DNA of 64,000 nt from Asterella californica. Lineage: Eukaryota > Streptophyta > Marchantiopsida > Marchantiales > Aytoniaceae. Made by a program: the position numbers and the translations under genes. The first letter of the stretch is position 1. The number at the start of each line of letters is the position of its first letter. Location: contig JAYKYS010000009.1 of NCBI GenBank assembly GCA_036924285.1, positions 24,222,001-24,286,000 on the forward strand. The letters are read 5' to 3'. The notes under the pieces were generated by a model that saw only the letters and a list, made by a program, of their open reading frames with translations, had not been told where the DNA came from and searched no databases. Shown here one piece after another: positions 46,100 to 56,255 of the stretch.

Positions 46100-46130
46100 A
46101 ATTCTCGATTGCCACCAGCAATCGAGAATT
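46100..46130. repeat. Perfect hairpin, 13-bp arms
   Basis: AATTCTCGATTGC and its exact reverse complement flank a five-base loop CACCA. Confidence 0.75.
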
Positions 46131-46239
46131 TCTAGAGGTTGCTATTGCAGAATCCACTAGATGAGAAAACCAGGAAAGCACGGACGGAATTCTGAATCGT
46201 CATGAAACTCCTCTTCGTGAAGCTAAGGAAGACGCTGCA

Positions 46240-46290
46240 TTTAATTTATTACCTAACATTTTCCACAGGAAGGGTTAAGTAATAAATTAA
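46240..46290. repeat. Twin-hairpin repeat unit U6, first stem only
   Basis: TAATTTATTACCTAAC pairs with GTTAAGTAATAAATTA with one mismatch. The second stem is not seen downstream. Confidence 0.5.
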
Positions 46291-49200
46291 ATTCTCAATA
46301 GATTAATATATAAATTGTTTCAGGTTCTCAAATTTATAATTTTTAGCAATGGGTAGTCAACTCATGCTTCATGATTTATATCTTGGTCTTCTTGCATTTC
46401 CAAGTAGAAACTAATATTTATAAAATATTTATATTATTTTATCCATTTGATATATAATTTTTATTTAACACTCACATTTCATCGATAACAGCAAGCGAGC
46501 AAAAGTTACCAGAAGTTCATAGAGCATACATATTATTCTTCGACTGTTGAAGGTTTAGGAAGGAAGAAAAATGTAGAAATCGTAAGAGAAATGTTGCTAA
46601 AGGTGTTACGTATCGTGCGAAGCGCATGCTCGAAAAGCGTTTGTTGACACTGGATAAGCTCCATGTCAGCTTCCACAACCATACGGAATAGCTATGTAGG
46701 CATGTCATGGCAGTTTATAATTCTATAATTTACTACGGACTATACATTATTACTTGAGGGTGCCACATTACTCTAAAAAATATACAATTAATTTTATTTA
46801 CAATGAATAATAAATAAGATGTTACATTTGATACAAAATTAAGGAGGTAAGCATTTGTGATTTATCTGGATCTTTCACATGCAGCGTCTTCCTTAGCCTT
46901 CGTCTCTCTTCGAATTCTCAGGATGATCATAATAATACGATAAAATAGACTACATAACAAAAATTATTCCTTTTCTTTTGGGGTCACATAGCTATAATCC
47001 ATTGAGTCGTAAATCTAGTAAAAACTACACGTCAAAATCTCGTCTATGTCATGTTATACACTTGTCTTCGTCAAAAGTTACTGTCATGAGGATAGGACTC
47101 ATTTGGAGTTGTAACGGTTACCTTGTTCGTTTATCATAAGAAAAAATAGCATGTCAGTTAAAAGAAAATTTTAGTATCGAGTCATAAATTGCAGAGTCTA
47201 AAAAGCCATGATTTTCTTAGACTCATGTTGGGATCCTCCATACCAAAATGATCTTCATAAACTACACTCTTGTCTTGTGTTGCTCGGGAGACGAAAACTA
47301 CAGTCACTTTTCAAAATCCTCAAAGTCCTTCGCTGTAATGACTATGGGAGAAATGAAACAATAGGAGGTTTCAAACCTTACATCGCAACTTGCACTCCGC
47401 AATATTCGACACAGGGTGTTAATGGAGCATATTCATGGCCGTGCGCGGCTGCACAACTCTAACATCTAAACCGAGAAGGGAAGAGCTGTTTTAGAGACCA
47501 ATGACCCTAATGACGACGGGGGCTTATTACAGCATGAATAGACTCAACGAGCACCCTAAGCAAGGGATCTGCTATTATACAGCATAGGCAAAAATGGAAC
47601 TCTAGACGTCACTGTTATAATCCGTGATGTATCCAGCATGTTACACCACATCAATGCTACTGTGATATTATATATAATCGCTTTTATTATGAATCTAATC
47701 TGACATAAATTCCTGCCCTGCTTTGCACGCGGACGCCTTAACTGCATATTATGGGCAGATTAACTTCTGAACTAATGATGAAGTATATTCTTGTAACCCT
47801 ATGGTATCGGAATGAATGGAGGAGTTGGGTACCTCGTTGCGAAGTTACAATTTTTCCCGTAAGACCCATAGTCCACAAATCTCCACTCTAATTTCAGATT
47901 ATTTTATATTCTTTCAGTAGACTCGTTTTCAGAATTCCAATTCCAGGAAAAGAAGAATGCAACATATAAATATCTGCATTTCATCGGAGAGACTCACCGT
48001 TTAAAAATTCAAAGATTTGACTGTGTTGTTCTTTATATGTAAATACAATTGTAGCTCATAAACTAACACCCATAGCTGCTAATTATTGAGTGTTTTTATA
48101 TACATTCCGCCAATGGATACAGGTTCAAACCCTTATCCTGTTCTGTACATGAACCGGGTAAGGTTTGAAAACCCCTAATGACCTCGTTCACCGGAACTGT
48201 GTCTCCTGCACAGTCGAGTTTATCCGGTTCCATTCCTCAGTAGAATGTTAACCGGGGACGGTCGCACCTTGTATTTCAAACTATGTATATACTTTGCAAC
48301 GATTTAACTGGGAGCCGAGCCCAGTAGAAGATTATTTCCCTTCTCCACCAAGGACTGCCATAAGCTACCTCCTATAGGAAAATAATATTTCTAGGACTCT
48401 TTTCAAATGTATTTCTAACGATGTATGCTTGGCTATTTTTAATGTTTTAAAGTAAATAAACTAAATAAAAATAAAGAGAAACTAGACAAATTAAAAAATT
48501 TTGTACATGAGCGTATCACAAGTGGGAAGAAACAAAAGAAACACAGAAGAATATGTAGAAAATTCAAGGACTTTTTTGAACAAATTGTCACGACTCATAA
48601 GCGTAAAAGATCTTTGGCATAACACTAATTTTCACTACAAACAACTTTCACTTTTCTAGTTTAATTTACATTGGATATTTAATCCACAAAATCAATTATA
48701 AACAAGATTGAGGTCAAGTTGATTTCTATAAACCTTACCTTCATTTTTCTCGATTTCGAATAATCTATATTTAATTCCAAACGTGGAATCTTCCATTGTC
48801 GGTTCAAGTTCTTCTCTCACGCTGTTTAGTTTAGCCGGTTTATTACTCTGGGGACGGAACACGAGTTAAGCTCTGTGAACGTTGTCAGCAAAGACTAACC
48901 CTCGCTCACATAAAATTGGCTTCAAAGGAAAATTACAAAGTACAAAGGAAAATTCTTTTTTCTACTGTTTAATTTGTTTAATGTGTTTAATTCTTTTCTG
49001 ATTCTGGTAATAAATTAAGACCTTCTACTTATGAATATGCATCCAAAGTATACATGTCAGAAGACTGGAAGAAGACAAGCGTGGATAGAATAGTAAACTT
49101 ATCGCAAGTGGTTGGTTAACTTCTAGCGTCACAACTAGTTTTGACAATATCTCTTTTTGGGAAAAATAAATGTATGTGTGGAGAAAGAGAAGAGATCTCA

Positions 49201-49482
49201 ATTGGAGAAAAATGGTTTATCATAGGGCACATGAACTGACCTAAGAAAATGTGTATAAATCTAAATTTAAAAATTTAATTCAAGAAGAGATTTAAATTTC
49301 TACAATAAATCAAACAGTGTTACTTTAATGTTACCTAATACTGTTACTTTGTATGCTGATATTATTACCTTTCTTTTCACTTGACCGCTAAGAGAATCAG
49401 AAACTATAAGTCATGTGTATAGAACGGACACTTATAACAGGTGTTTTCACGAACTCGAGTAGTATTATTTAACTTCAATATG

Positions 49483-49588
49483 TATTAATTTATGATATAA
49501 TCCTTACAAAAGTAAAGATTTGGTCATAAATTGATTGGTGTGCGTACACCTCCTCCATCTAACATGGAGGAGGTGATATGAACACCTG
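49483..49588. repeat. Twin-hairpin repeat unit U7
   Basis: Stem 1 pairs TAATTTATGATATAATC with GATTTGGTCATAAATT. Stem 2 pairs GGTGT...ACCTCCTCCAT with ATGGAGGAGGT...AACACC, with bases that differ from U1 and U2 yet still pair. It is followed by GAATATGCATG, as in other units. Confidence 0.6.
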
Positions 49589-49959
49589 AATCCGCTTATG
49601 AATATGCATGATCTGTGTAAACTCCATAATCAAGCAAGGAGCAATAACTTCATTTATCATCCAGTACTCCAAACTTCTTCTTTATATAGCCAGTAGCGAG
49701 ATCATCGCGTTAAAACACTTTTATCCTGTGTCACTATTATTTTATTTATTTCTGTTTTTGCATATTTTAGTACTTTCATAATAATCCTGCATGCTAGATT
49801 GGCTCATGACTGCATACAGCCCGCCAGAGTAGACTCTCCATATATAGTCAGTAATGTATACTCCATATATAGTTCATAGTCCATGTATAGCCCGTGATGT
49901 ATAGTGATGTCGGTGTCCTAAGTGATTTAGCTTACCGTCTTATAAGAGAAATTTAGTAG

Positions 49960-50330
49960 ATTCAATCCTTTGCGGACACGATTGGAGGTGTATGCGATGC
50001 ATATTGTTAATAAAGCTTCTGGTCCGAGTCTCGCTGTGGTGGATTCATATGGACAGTCCCATGATAAGTGAAGATCTCAAAAGACAGTTAATAATATTTA
50101 TTATTTATTTATCATTTATGATCAAAGAGAGTAAGATGGTGATAGAACAAGCATTTGGTCGTCTCAGCAACATTGGAGAATTTTAGACATTGAAAGCATT
50201 TTCTTCTGTAAATTGAACCACCAACATTATACATTCAGGTTGCTTACTCTACAGTATGCTTGTAAAGCTATTTCTAGAAACAACATTGAATCGTTAGATC
50301 TCTTCGTAAAATAATATAGACTTCATATTT
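49960..50330 (+). pseudogene. PIF/Harbinger transposase remnant
   Basis: The 64-codon reading at 49992-50186 ends in MVIEQAFGRLSNIGEF. The ERAFGRLK-like phrase is a hallmark of the DDE nuclease of PIF/Harbinger transposases, close to the catalytic Glu (here EQAFGRL). After a stop at 50184 another frame gives CKLNHQHYTFRLLTLQYACK, which may be the final helices. Upstream catalytic Asp blocks and terminal inverted repeats were not found, so this is a scrap. Confidence 0.5.
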
Positions 50331-51578
50331 TTTTTATTTCTTATGTTGCGGAAGCTATTATCTTACTAGTGACTTCTCAATCCTAAAGATTCCAATATTC
50401 TCAGTTCTCCCTTGAGTACTGATTTATGACTTAAAAACCACTCCCTTACATGGCTTATGCTATATTTTCCTCTTATGATTCTTGTCCAAAAACACTGAGG
50501 TGGAGTCCAAGATGCCTTGATAACATCTTCGTCTGGAAGAGGATGAGAAGCCCTTTTTTAGTTTGGTTTGTGGAGAGTATTTTCTGAACTAGTTTAATGT
50601 TGATGATGACAAGGCTAGAGCCATACATTTCCAATTCTTCATTCAGTGTGTTCTTCCTTGCTATTTTCATTACTTCCGAGAATGCTTGACCTTCCTTTTT
50701 CTTCAAAAATGAAGTCAGATACTTTTGCATGCGTTTCTGCAATCTTCTGTTGTTGTAGTTATAGCTTTTTAAAGTTTTTGACAATCGTTATTTTTCTGTC
50801 CGGTTCTAATACCATGAACTGTGCTTGTATGCAACATGAGCTGTGTGTGAACTGCTTTTATGAAACTAGTCTAAGAGTCCTTTAAAATGTGTTTTATACA
50901 ATTTGACTTCTAGTCTCAACTAATTATGCTGATTGAGCAACTTCTATTGCATTTGCGAATTATGGAAATAAGAGAGAACCAATCCAATGGTATTCTTGTC
51001 TTGAAGAGAAAAAAACCCTCATTTCTTTTTAGCTCATAAGTATCCATGACCCTCAATCTCAAGATCGGGCACAGATGCGAACAACAGAACTCTAGTGGAC
51101 TTGCGCTAGGTTGTGAACGCGAGTATGACTTAATGATTTGACCAGGAAGTCAAAAATAGATGAATCCTAAGTGGTTCTCTGAACTAAAGTTGAGACGTTA
51201 GGTTAAGACGTAGAGGCCTATCCCAAGAGAACCCTAGATAAATGCTGACTTAAGAGAGCAATTCTTAAAACGGACCGAAACGTGGGTTTAAGACTTGAGT
51301 CCGTGGGTCTAAGACATCGGTCTGAAACGTGAGATCGAGATGTGGATCTGGACACTTGTCCAAACCTAGGGTCCTAGTCTTGCGTTGGATCATAGTTTCT
51401 TGGAAAATTACTAAGTGTTAGAGCTCTAGAAACGTTTTGGATCCGGACCAAACAAGATAAAGATAAGTGGTGCATGAATGCTAACGCGTGATTGTGATTT
51501 GCACGTTAGCGTTGTGAGTTTTGTGACCTGCTGAGCGAAAGCTTTCATTGATGCAATAAGGTGGTAGGTGCGCGAAAA
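50331..51578. other. Gene-free stretch ending in the LTR of element L
   Basis: No convincing gene. The first part resembles the AT-rich block. From about 51050 the composition becomes balanced, and this part, immediately before an initiator-Met primer-binding site, is presumably the LTR of L. Its repeated phrases (CCGTGGGTCTAAGAC and similar, about 51285-51340) look like a short degenerate repeat. The LTR start was not identified. Confidence 0.4.
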
Positions 51579-51592
51579 GTGATATCAGAGCC
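51579..51592 (+). other. Primer-binding site of L (initiator Met type)
   Basis: TGATATCAGAGCCA is followed by gag at the expected distance. Confidence 0.65.
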
Positions 51593-51923
51593 AACGCTTC
51601 GGTGAGCGAGAACTCGAGATAATGGCTGAATACTGAACGCTTGAGGAGAGACGTAAGATAAGAAGTGGATCAACATTTCTAGATTAACGCTTTGTGCAAT
51701 GATCATCGTGGATAGAGTTCCAAGAGAAAGTCTAAGAAATGAGTGGCAGTCGACACCAAAGTCAGGACACGATAACCGACAACTTTCATCCCAATGTCGT
51801 AGAAGCGCAGTACCTACTGCGGCACTTGTGTAACAAGATGGAGTATTGCGAACAGTGCCCAACAATTCAGGTGCAAGAAGTCAAGGAGCTTTGTATGTAA
51901 AGCTCATCAAGATGATGTAAACC

Positions 51924-52926
51924 ATGCAAGAAGGCATGGCCTCTAAGGATAAACATATCGCTGAGCTTGAGATAAGCCAAGGGAGTTCTTTGTCTACTAG
52001 GAAGCTTTGTAAGACGAATCTGCCAACCTTGTTTTCAGGTATAGGACGGGCTCGCAAGGTTAATGATTTCTTATCTGAGTTGGACCTATATTTTGAGGTG
52101 CAACAAGCTAAAGAGTCAGACAAAGTGAGAGCGGCGGTTACGTTCTTAAAGGATCATGCGCTTCTTTGATGGACTGCATACCAAGACGAGCATGTCTAGA
52201 CCGTCTTGACGTTTGGTTGGAAGCATTTCAAGGAGTTGCTCACAAGACGATTTACTCTAGAGTATCAAAAGATTTGAGATGGTGTCGAGTTAGTTGAAGC
52301 ATACAGGGACCTTAAGTGCTTATGTACGCAAGTTTAGTGCTAAGCTGGATCCAGTCTTCAAGTGGACTGAGGAAACTCAAGTATGTTTATTTATTGAGGG
52401 ACTCTCAAGTCCAGCTCGGAGAAGGCTCTCTTTCGGATGCTGAAGTTACCTGAGACATATGCTGAACTTTTGAAACTAGCGGAGCGGATTGAGGACGACG
52501 AAATTCCACAACAAAGACCATTTGAACCGTGCACCATGGACAAAGTTCACAAGAAGAACAAGGACTTCAAGTGGCAATGAGATGGGGGTGAGAAAGATCA
52601 AAAGAACGCTTTTGCCTCGACAACAAAGTGACAGCAAACAGGATCAAAATCAAGGACAAGCATCTCAAAAGGACAATGACTCAAAGTTTACTTGCTACAA
52701 TTGTGCTAAGTGGACCATATTGCTAAGGAGTGTAACTGTAGTATGAATACGTTTGTTGCAAAAGACTTGTTGGAGGGTCAGATGACTATGACCTTAGAAA
52801 CCACGAAGAAGACTCAAAGATTGATGTTTCTACAAGCCAAAGTTGCTAATCATGATGTTGTGTTCCTTGTGGATCCAACAGCGACCCACTCCTTCATAAG
52901 TCCAAAGTTGGTGAAGAAGTGAGGAC
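51924..52926 (+). pseudogene. L gag, zinc knuckle and protease start
   Basis: Capsid segment KTNLPTLFSGIGRARKVNDF and AAVTFLKDHALL, then a stop where Trp is expected (TGATGG, 52168), WTAYQDEHV and KELLTRRFTLEYQKI. A zinc knuckle (CYNCAK...DHIAKEC) is split by a frameshift near 52710. The protease has VVFLVDPTATHSFISPKLV (about 52860); the catalytic D-T/S-G reads D-P-T here, so the active site is broken. Stops read mostly as former TGG or CAG. Confidence 0.7.
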
Positions 52927-53456
52927 TGTCTATCTCCAAGGCAGACAAGCATATTGAAGTGCGCTTTGCCTAGGGAAATATACCAAACTTCTGAAGTGGC
53001 CTTGAATGTACGATTTGCGTGTGAAATTTGGAGTTCACAAAGAACATAACGGTGTGCAAGATGGAAGACATCCATGCGGTTTTGGGAAACACTTTCTTGG
53101 ATAAGTTTGAAGTGGAACTTAGACAAAAACTTTGAGGTTGAACGTCAAAGTTAAAGAGCGGAAGCTGGGAGTGAGGGTGATCAAAAGGTGCAGAAAATTG
53201 ATGACTTTCTGGTGAATTTGATCAAAGACAAACATATAGACTTCAACGAAAGAGTCATGTGTTTGATGCGTGTTGTAGATTTGATGACGGATGACAGACA
53301 AGAGGAAATATCAAGAAACGTGATTAAATTTCCGAAGGTGCTTCATGAAGTGATTAAGGAGTTTGATGATGTCTTGACGGTGTCGTGTCGTGGACCGGCT
53401 CTTACATGAAATTCAAACTTCGATGCTTGTCGCTCCAAAGACACTCATGAGAAAAG

Positions 53457-53800
53457 CAAGCTAGGCCTCAGCTTACACGCTTTTGACACAATTTCGGATC
53501 TCTACTTTCATCGCATCAGTGGATAGAGCTCCTTGTCAGCACTCCATAGGCACTTCGTCTACTTCGTTTGGACGCCTAGTGGAGAAGTTACAAGACTTGA
53601 AAGATGGGGAAAACAAGCTAGGCCCCAGCTTACAGGCTTTTGGCACAACTTTGGATCTTCATTTTCATTACATCGATGGGTAGAGCTCATTGTCAGCTTT
53701 TCATGGACACTTCGTCTACTTCATTTGGACGCCTAGTGAAGAAGTTATGAGACTAAGAAAATGGATAAATCAAGCTAAGCCCTAGTTTATTCTGCTGACT
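53457..53800. repeat. 157-bp tandem repeat, a little over two copies
   Basis: CAAGCTAGGCC begins copies at 53457 and 53614, and CAAGCTAAGCC begins a third at 53771, exactly 157 bases apart each time. The copies differ at many sites, so the duplication is old. The third copy is cut at 53805 by X3. Confidence 0.8.
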
Positions 53801-53805
53801 GGGTA

Positions 53806-56255
53806 TGTGGTGCCCACAAATTACAGGATTCACGAATTTTTGAAATTTTTAAGAATAATAACTTGTTTGTATAACTGAAGAAGCGTTGTTACTTAAGATT
53901 ACGGCTTCCTTAGAAGGAAGATGATCTTACGAGCTTTTTGTAATAAGAAGTTGACTTCTTCGGAAGACGACCGTCTTTCGGGAAGCGTCTTCTCGGTGGT
54001 GTCTTCGGAAGACGAAAGACGGCAGAAGACGAAAGACACGTATCTTCCGAAAGATGACAACCGCAGAAGCTTAACCACGTAAGGAGTAGGTGCACCTACC
54101 AGGTAGCACCGAACAAGTTAGGTAAGTCGGGAGGGTCGAAACTCCTAAACTGCGAGGAAGATGCGCATGAAGCGCATTAGCAGATTGTGACTTCCCGCAG
54201 CAGGAGCGCTTCTTGGATAAGAAGATCGATTTGGGGGTGAGCTTTGAGTGAAGGGGCAGCGAGATGAAATTGAGTGAGGTTAGGATCGATTAGAAGCTAG
54301 AAGGAAGACGAGGTCGAATTGCTGAAGCGCAAGAAGCGTATTGAGCTGAAGGCGTTTTCTGTGAACTCCCGGAAGCTGACATTGGAGGACGGCTGAGTGG
54401 AATCGAAGGTGGACGGCTTAATCGATTGAGGCGTAGTCAGGAGCTGACGGCGGAAGCAGCTCAGTGGCGTCGCATTGGAGCTGGGACTAGAGTCGGAAGC
54501 GCGCGGAAGAAGAAGACAACTCGGGAAGCAGACAGAAGATAGTAGAGGTTCTTCCCATGTTCTTTTCCCTTCTCACTGCTTCTCATCTTTGTTTGGTATC
54601 CCCTGCGCTTCCCCGGTTGTTTGCAGGCCACTTGATCGATCAATCCCCCCATCCTTATTTTCCTATTGTGACATTGGGCGCGGAAGCGCTGCCCAATTTC
54701 CGTAAGACATCTTCTTGCTTCTTCCCGAGTTCAATTCGAGCTTCCCTACCCCTAGCCCTCAAATTGGAGATCCTAGCTATCAATTTCCCTACCCTACCAT
54801 CCCTCTACTCCCGAAACCTTAAACAGAAGACGCTCAGAAGATTAGAACATCTTCGGAAGACTGTCTTCGGAAGACGCTTCCGGAACCTGATTGTCTTCGG
54901 AAGTAGACTGTACACAATTCGTATCAAGAGTGGATTTGCTTTGCTTTTGTGTTAAGAGAGGCTTGGTACGAATTCCGAGTGGCTTGGTGAGTTGTTTTGT
55001 TATTTCGAGAAGTTGGAAGTCGAGAACTAAGCCTGTGCCTCCCGGTCTTCCAAGCTTCTCAAATCTACATCTTCCTAGAGAGACTAGAAGACTGGAAGGG
55101 CTGGCAAAATGCGCGAGAAGACGTGAGGGTCCATTTTGGATCTCTTCTGTCCGACCCATAGCAGCCCATTCCTTCTTCTTCCTGAACTTAGGAGAGAGTC
55201 GTGAGAAGTCTTGCTCGCAGAATCTGGAGAGAATGGTCGAGGATCATGTCTTCCCATCATGAAGCAAGCTTCTTCTGAGTGTGTATGAGAGGTGAGAAGT
55301 CAGAAGAACAGAGTGCAAATGTCTTGAGTCTGTTGTGAGGATAGATTACGCGTAGGAAGAAGAAGACATGTGAGACCAGTGAAGGGAAGCCTGACTTCGA
55401 GAGATCTTCCGAAGAAGACATTGAATCGGAAGCTGTCCCGGGAGTCTTCCCCGAGGCTACTGTCACCGTAGGAGCCCGTAACCATCTTCTGAACCTGTTA
55501 TGCATTCTACGTTTCGAGAATCTTGTATCTTCTGTTAGGAAGTAGGATGTAATGCAAGGTGGGTTGTCTTCTTGGTAATCCATGCGAGGCCTTGCTTAGT
55601 TAGGATTGTTTAGATATAGCTCGGAAGACGAGAGCTATCTAGGAAGCACTGTTAGAATCCCGGAAGACGGAGTAGCTGTCTTCTGGAAGACTAGTTTCGT
55701 CTTCTGAGAAGTAGAAGCTAGACTGTGGACACTTGGGAAGGACTGAGCCTTCAGCTCACAGTAAGAACGTGTGGCTTAGTGCAACAGATCTTCCAGTATG
55801 TCGATGCATCCTCGAGGGTTGGTGTTACCGACAGCAGAGTTGGCCGGGGCCACACCATTCCTCAAAGAGTTGGGTCTCGACTTCTTCCTGTGGGATTAGA
55901 ACCTCGCCGACCAGGGTCTTCTGGAGGAGGTTTGGGCAGCCTTACCGCCTCGCAACCGTGTACCTGCGAAGACAGGAGTAGGTCGAGGAAGACCATCTTC
56001 CTGGACTGAAGATTGGTGGCGCAGGGCCTTCCATAGACCAGAATCCGAGGATTGAGGTTATTGACTTGAGAAGAAGATCTTAACCAGGATCGTGAGTGAG
56101 TGGCATGTGCATGGAAGCACCACTCGCCTCTTCAGGGAAGACAGACAGGGAAGGAACGGATGGAAGATCGAATCTTACCGGGAGCCGAAGAAGCGACTTC
56201 TGATGAAGCTGTTTCTGTATCTCTTTCCCAAGGGGAAAGCGCAGAAGACAAGATA
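53806..56255 (+). repeat. X3: plus-strand X LTR, cut inside ORF1
   Basis: It starts TGTGGTGCCCACAAATTA at 53806 and runs through the upstream zone to about 55731 and into ORF1a (55798-56255). X2 then interrupts it at 56256. The rest of the LTR should lie beyond the right edge of the window, after the 5' end of X2. The five bases before the junction (AGATA, 56251-56255) are the expected target duplication. Confidence 0.8.
55798..56255 (+). pseudogene. ORF1a head in X3
   Basis: Starts MSMHPRGLVLPTAELAG, then PFLKELGLDFFLWD followed by TAG in place of the next Trp. SSWTEDWWRRAFHRPESED is followed by TGA (former Arg) and a further TGA at the Trp of GYWLEKK. It continues with GRNGWKIESYREPKKRLL and ends KGKAQKTRY at the X2 junction. 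All three stops are explainable as single C-to-T or G-to-A changes relative to X1. Confidence 0.65.

Larger units (their letters stand above)
39602..49959. other. Long gene-free block, strongly AT-rich from about 40.8 kb
   Basis: I see no supported coding gene. The first ~1.1 kb downstream of the pectinesterase is of ordinary composition and should hold its 3' UTR. From about 40.8 kb the DNA becomes AT-rich and contains many short structured repeats: twin-hairpin units, near-perfect palindromes, and a recurring motif around CTTGCTGTTATC followed by ATATATAAGTGTTA (near 41685, 43777, 44408, and reversed near 46456-46505). A short (TA)n run lies near 42901-42914. Confidence 0.6.
51579..53400 (+). 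mobile_element. Element L: decayed plus-strand Ty3/gypsy element
   Basis: A primer-binding site TGATATCAGAGCCA (51579-51592) matches the initiator-Met type TGGTATCAGAGCC with one change. Gag, zinc knuckle and protease remnants follow, then a segment just before RT (53190-53400; ISRNVIKFPKVLHEVIKEF). It breaks off at a tandem repeat and then X3. Confidence 0.7.

Noticed and set aside
47208..47462. 84-codon plus-strand frame
   Set aside because: No motif or supporting context in AT-rich DNA.
50473..50784. 103-codon minus-strand frame beside the Harbinger remnant
   Set aside because: It might be a partner ORF of the transposon, but I see no Myb/SANT pattern or other domain, so it is not called.
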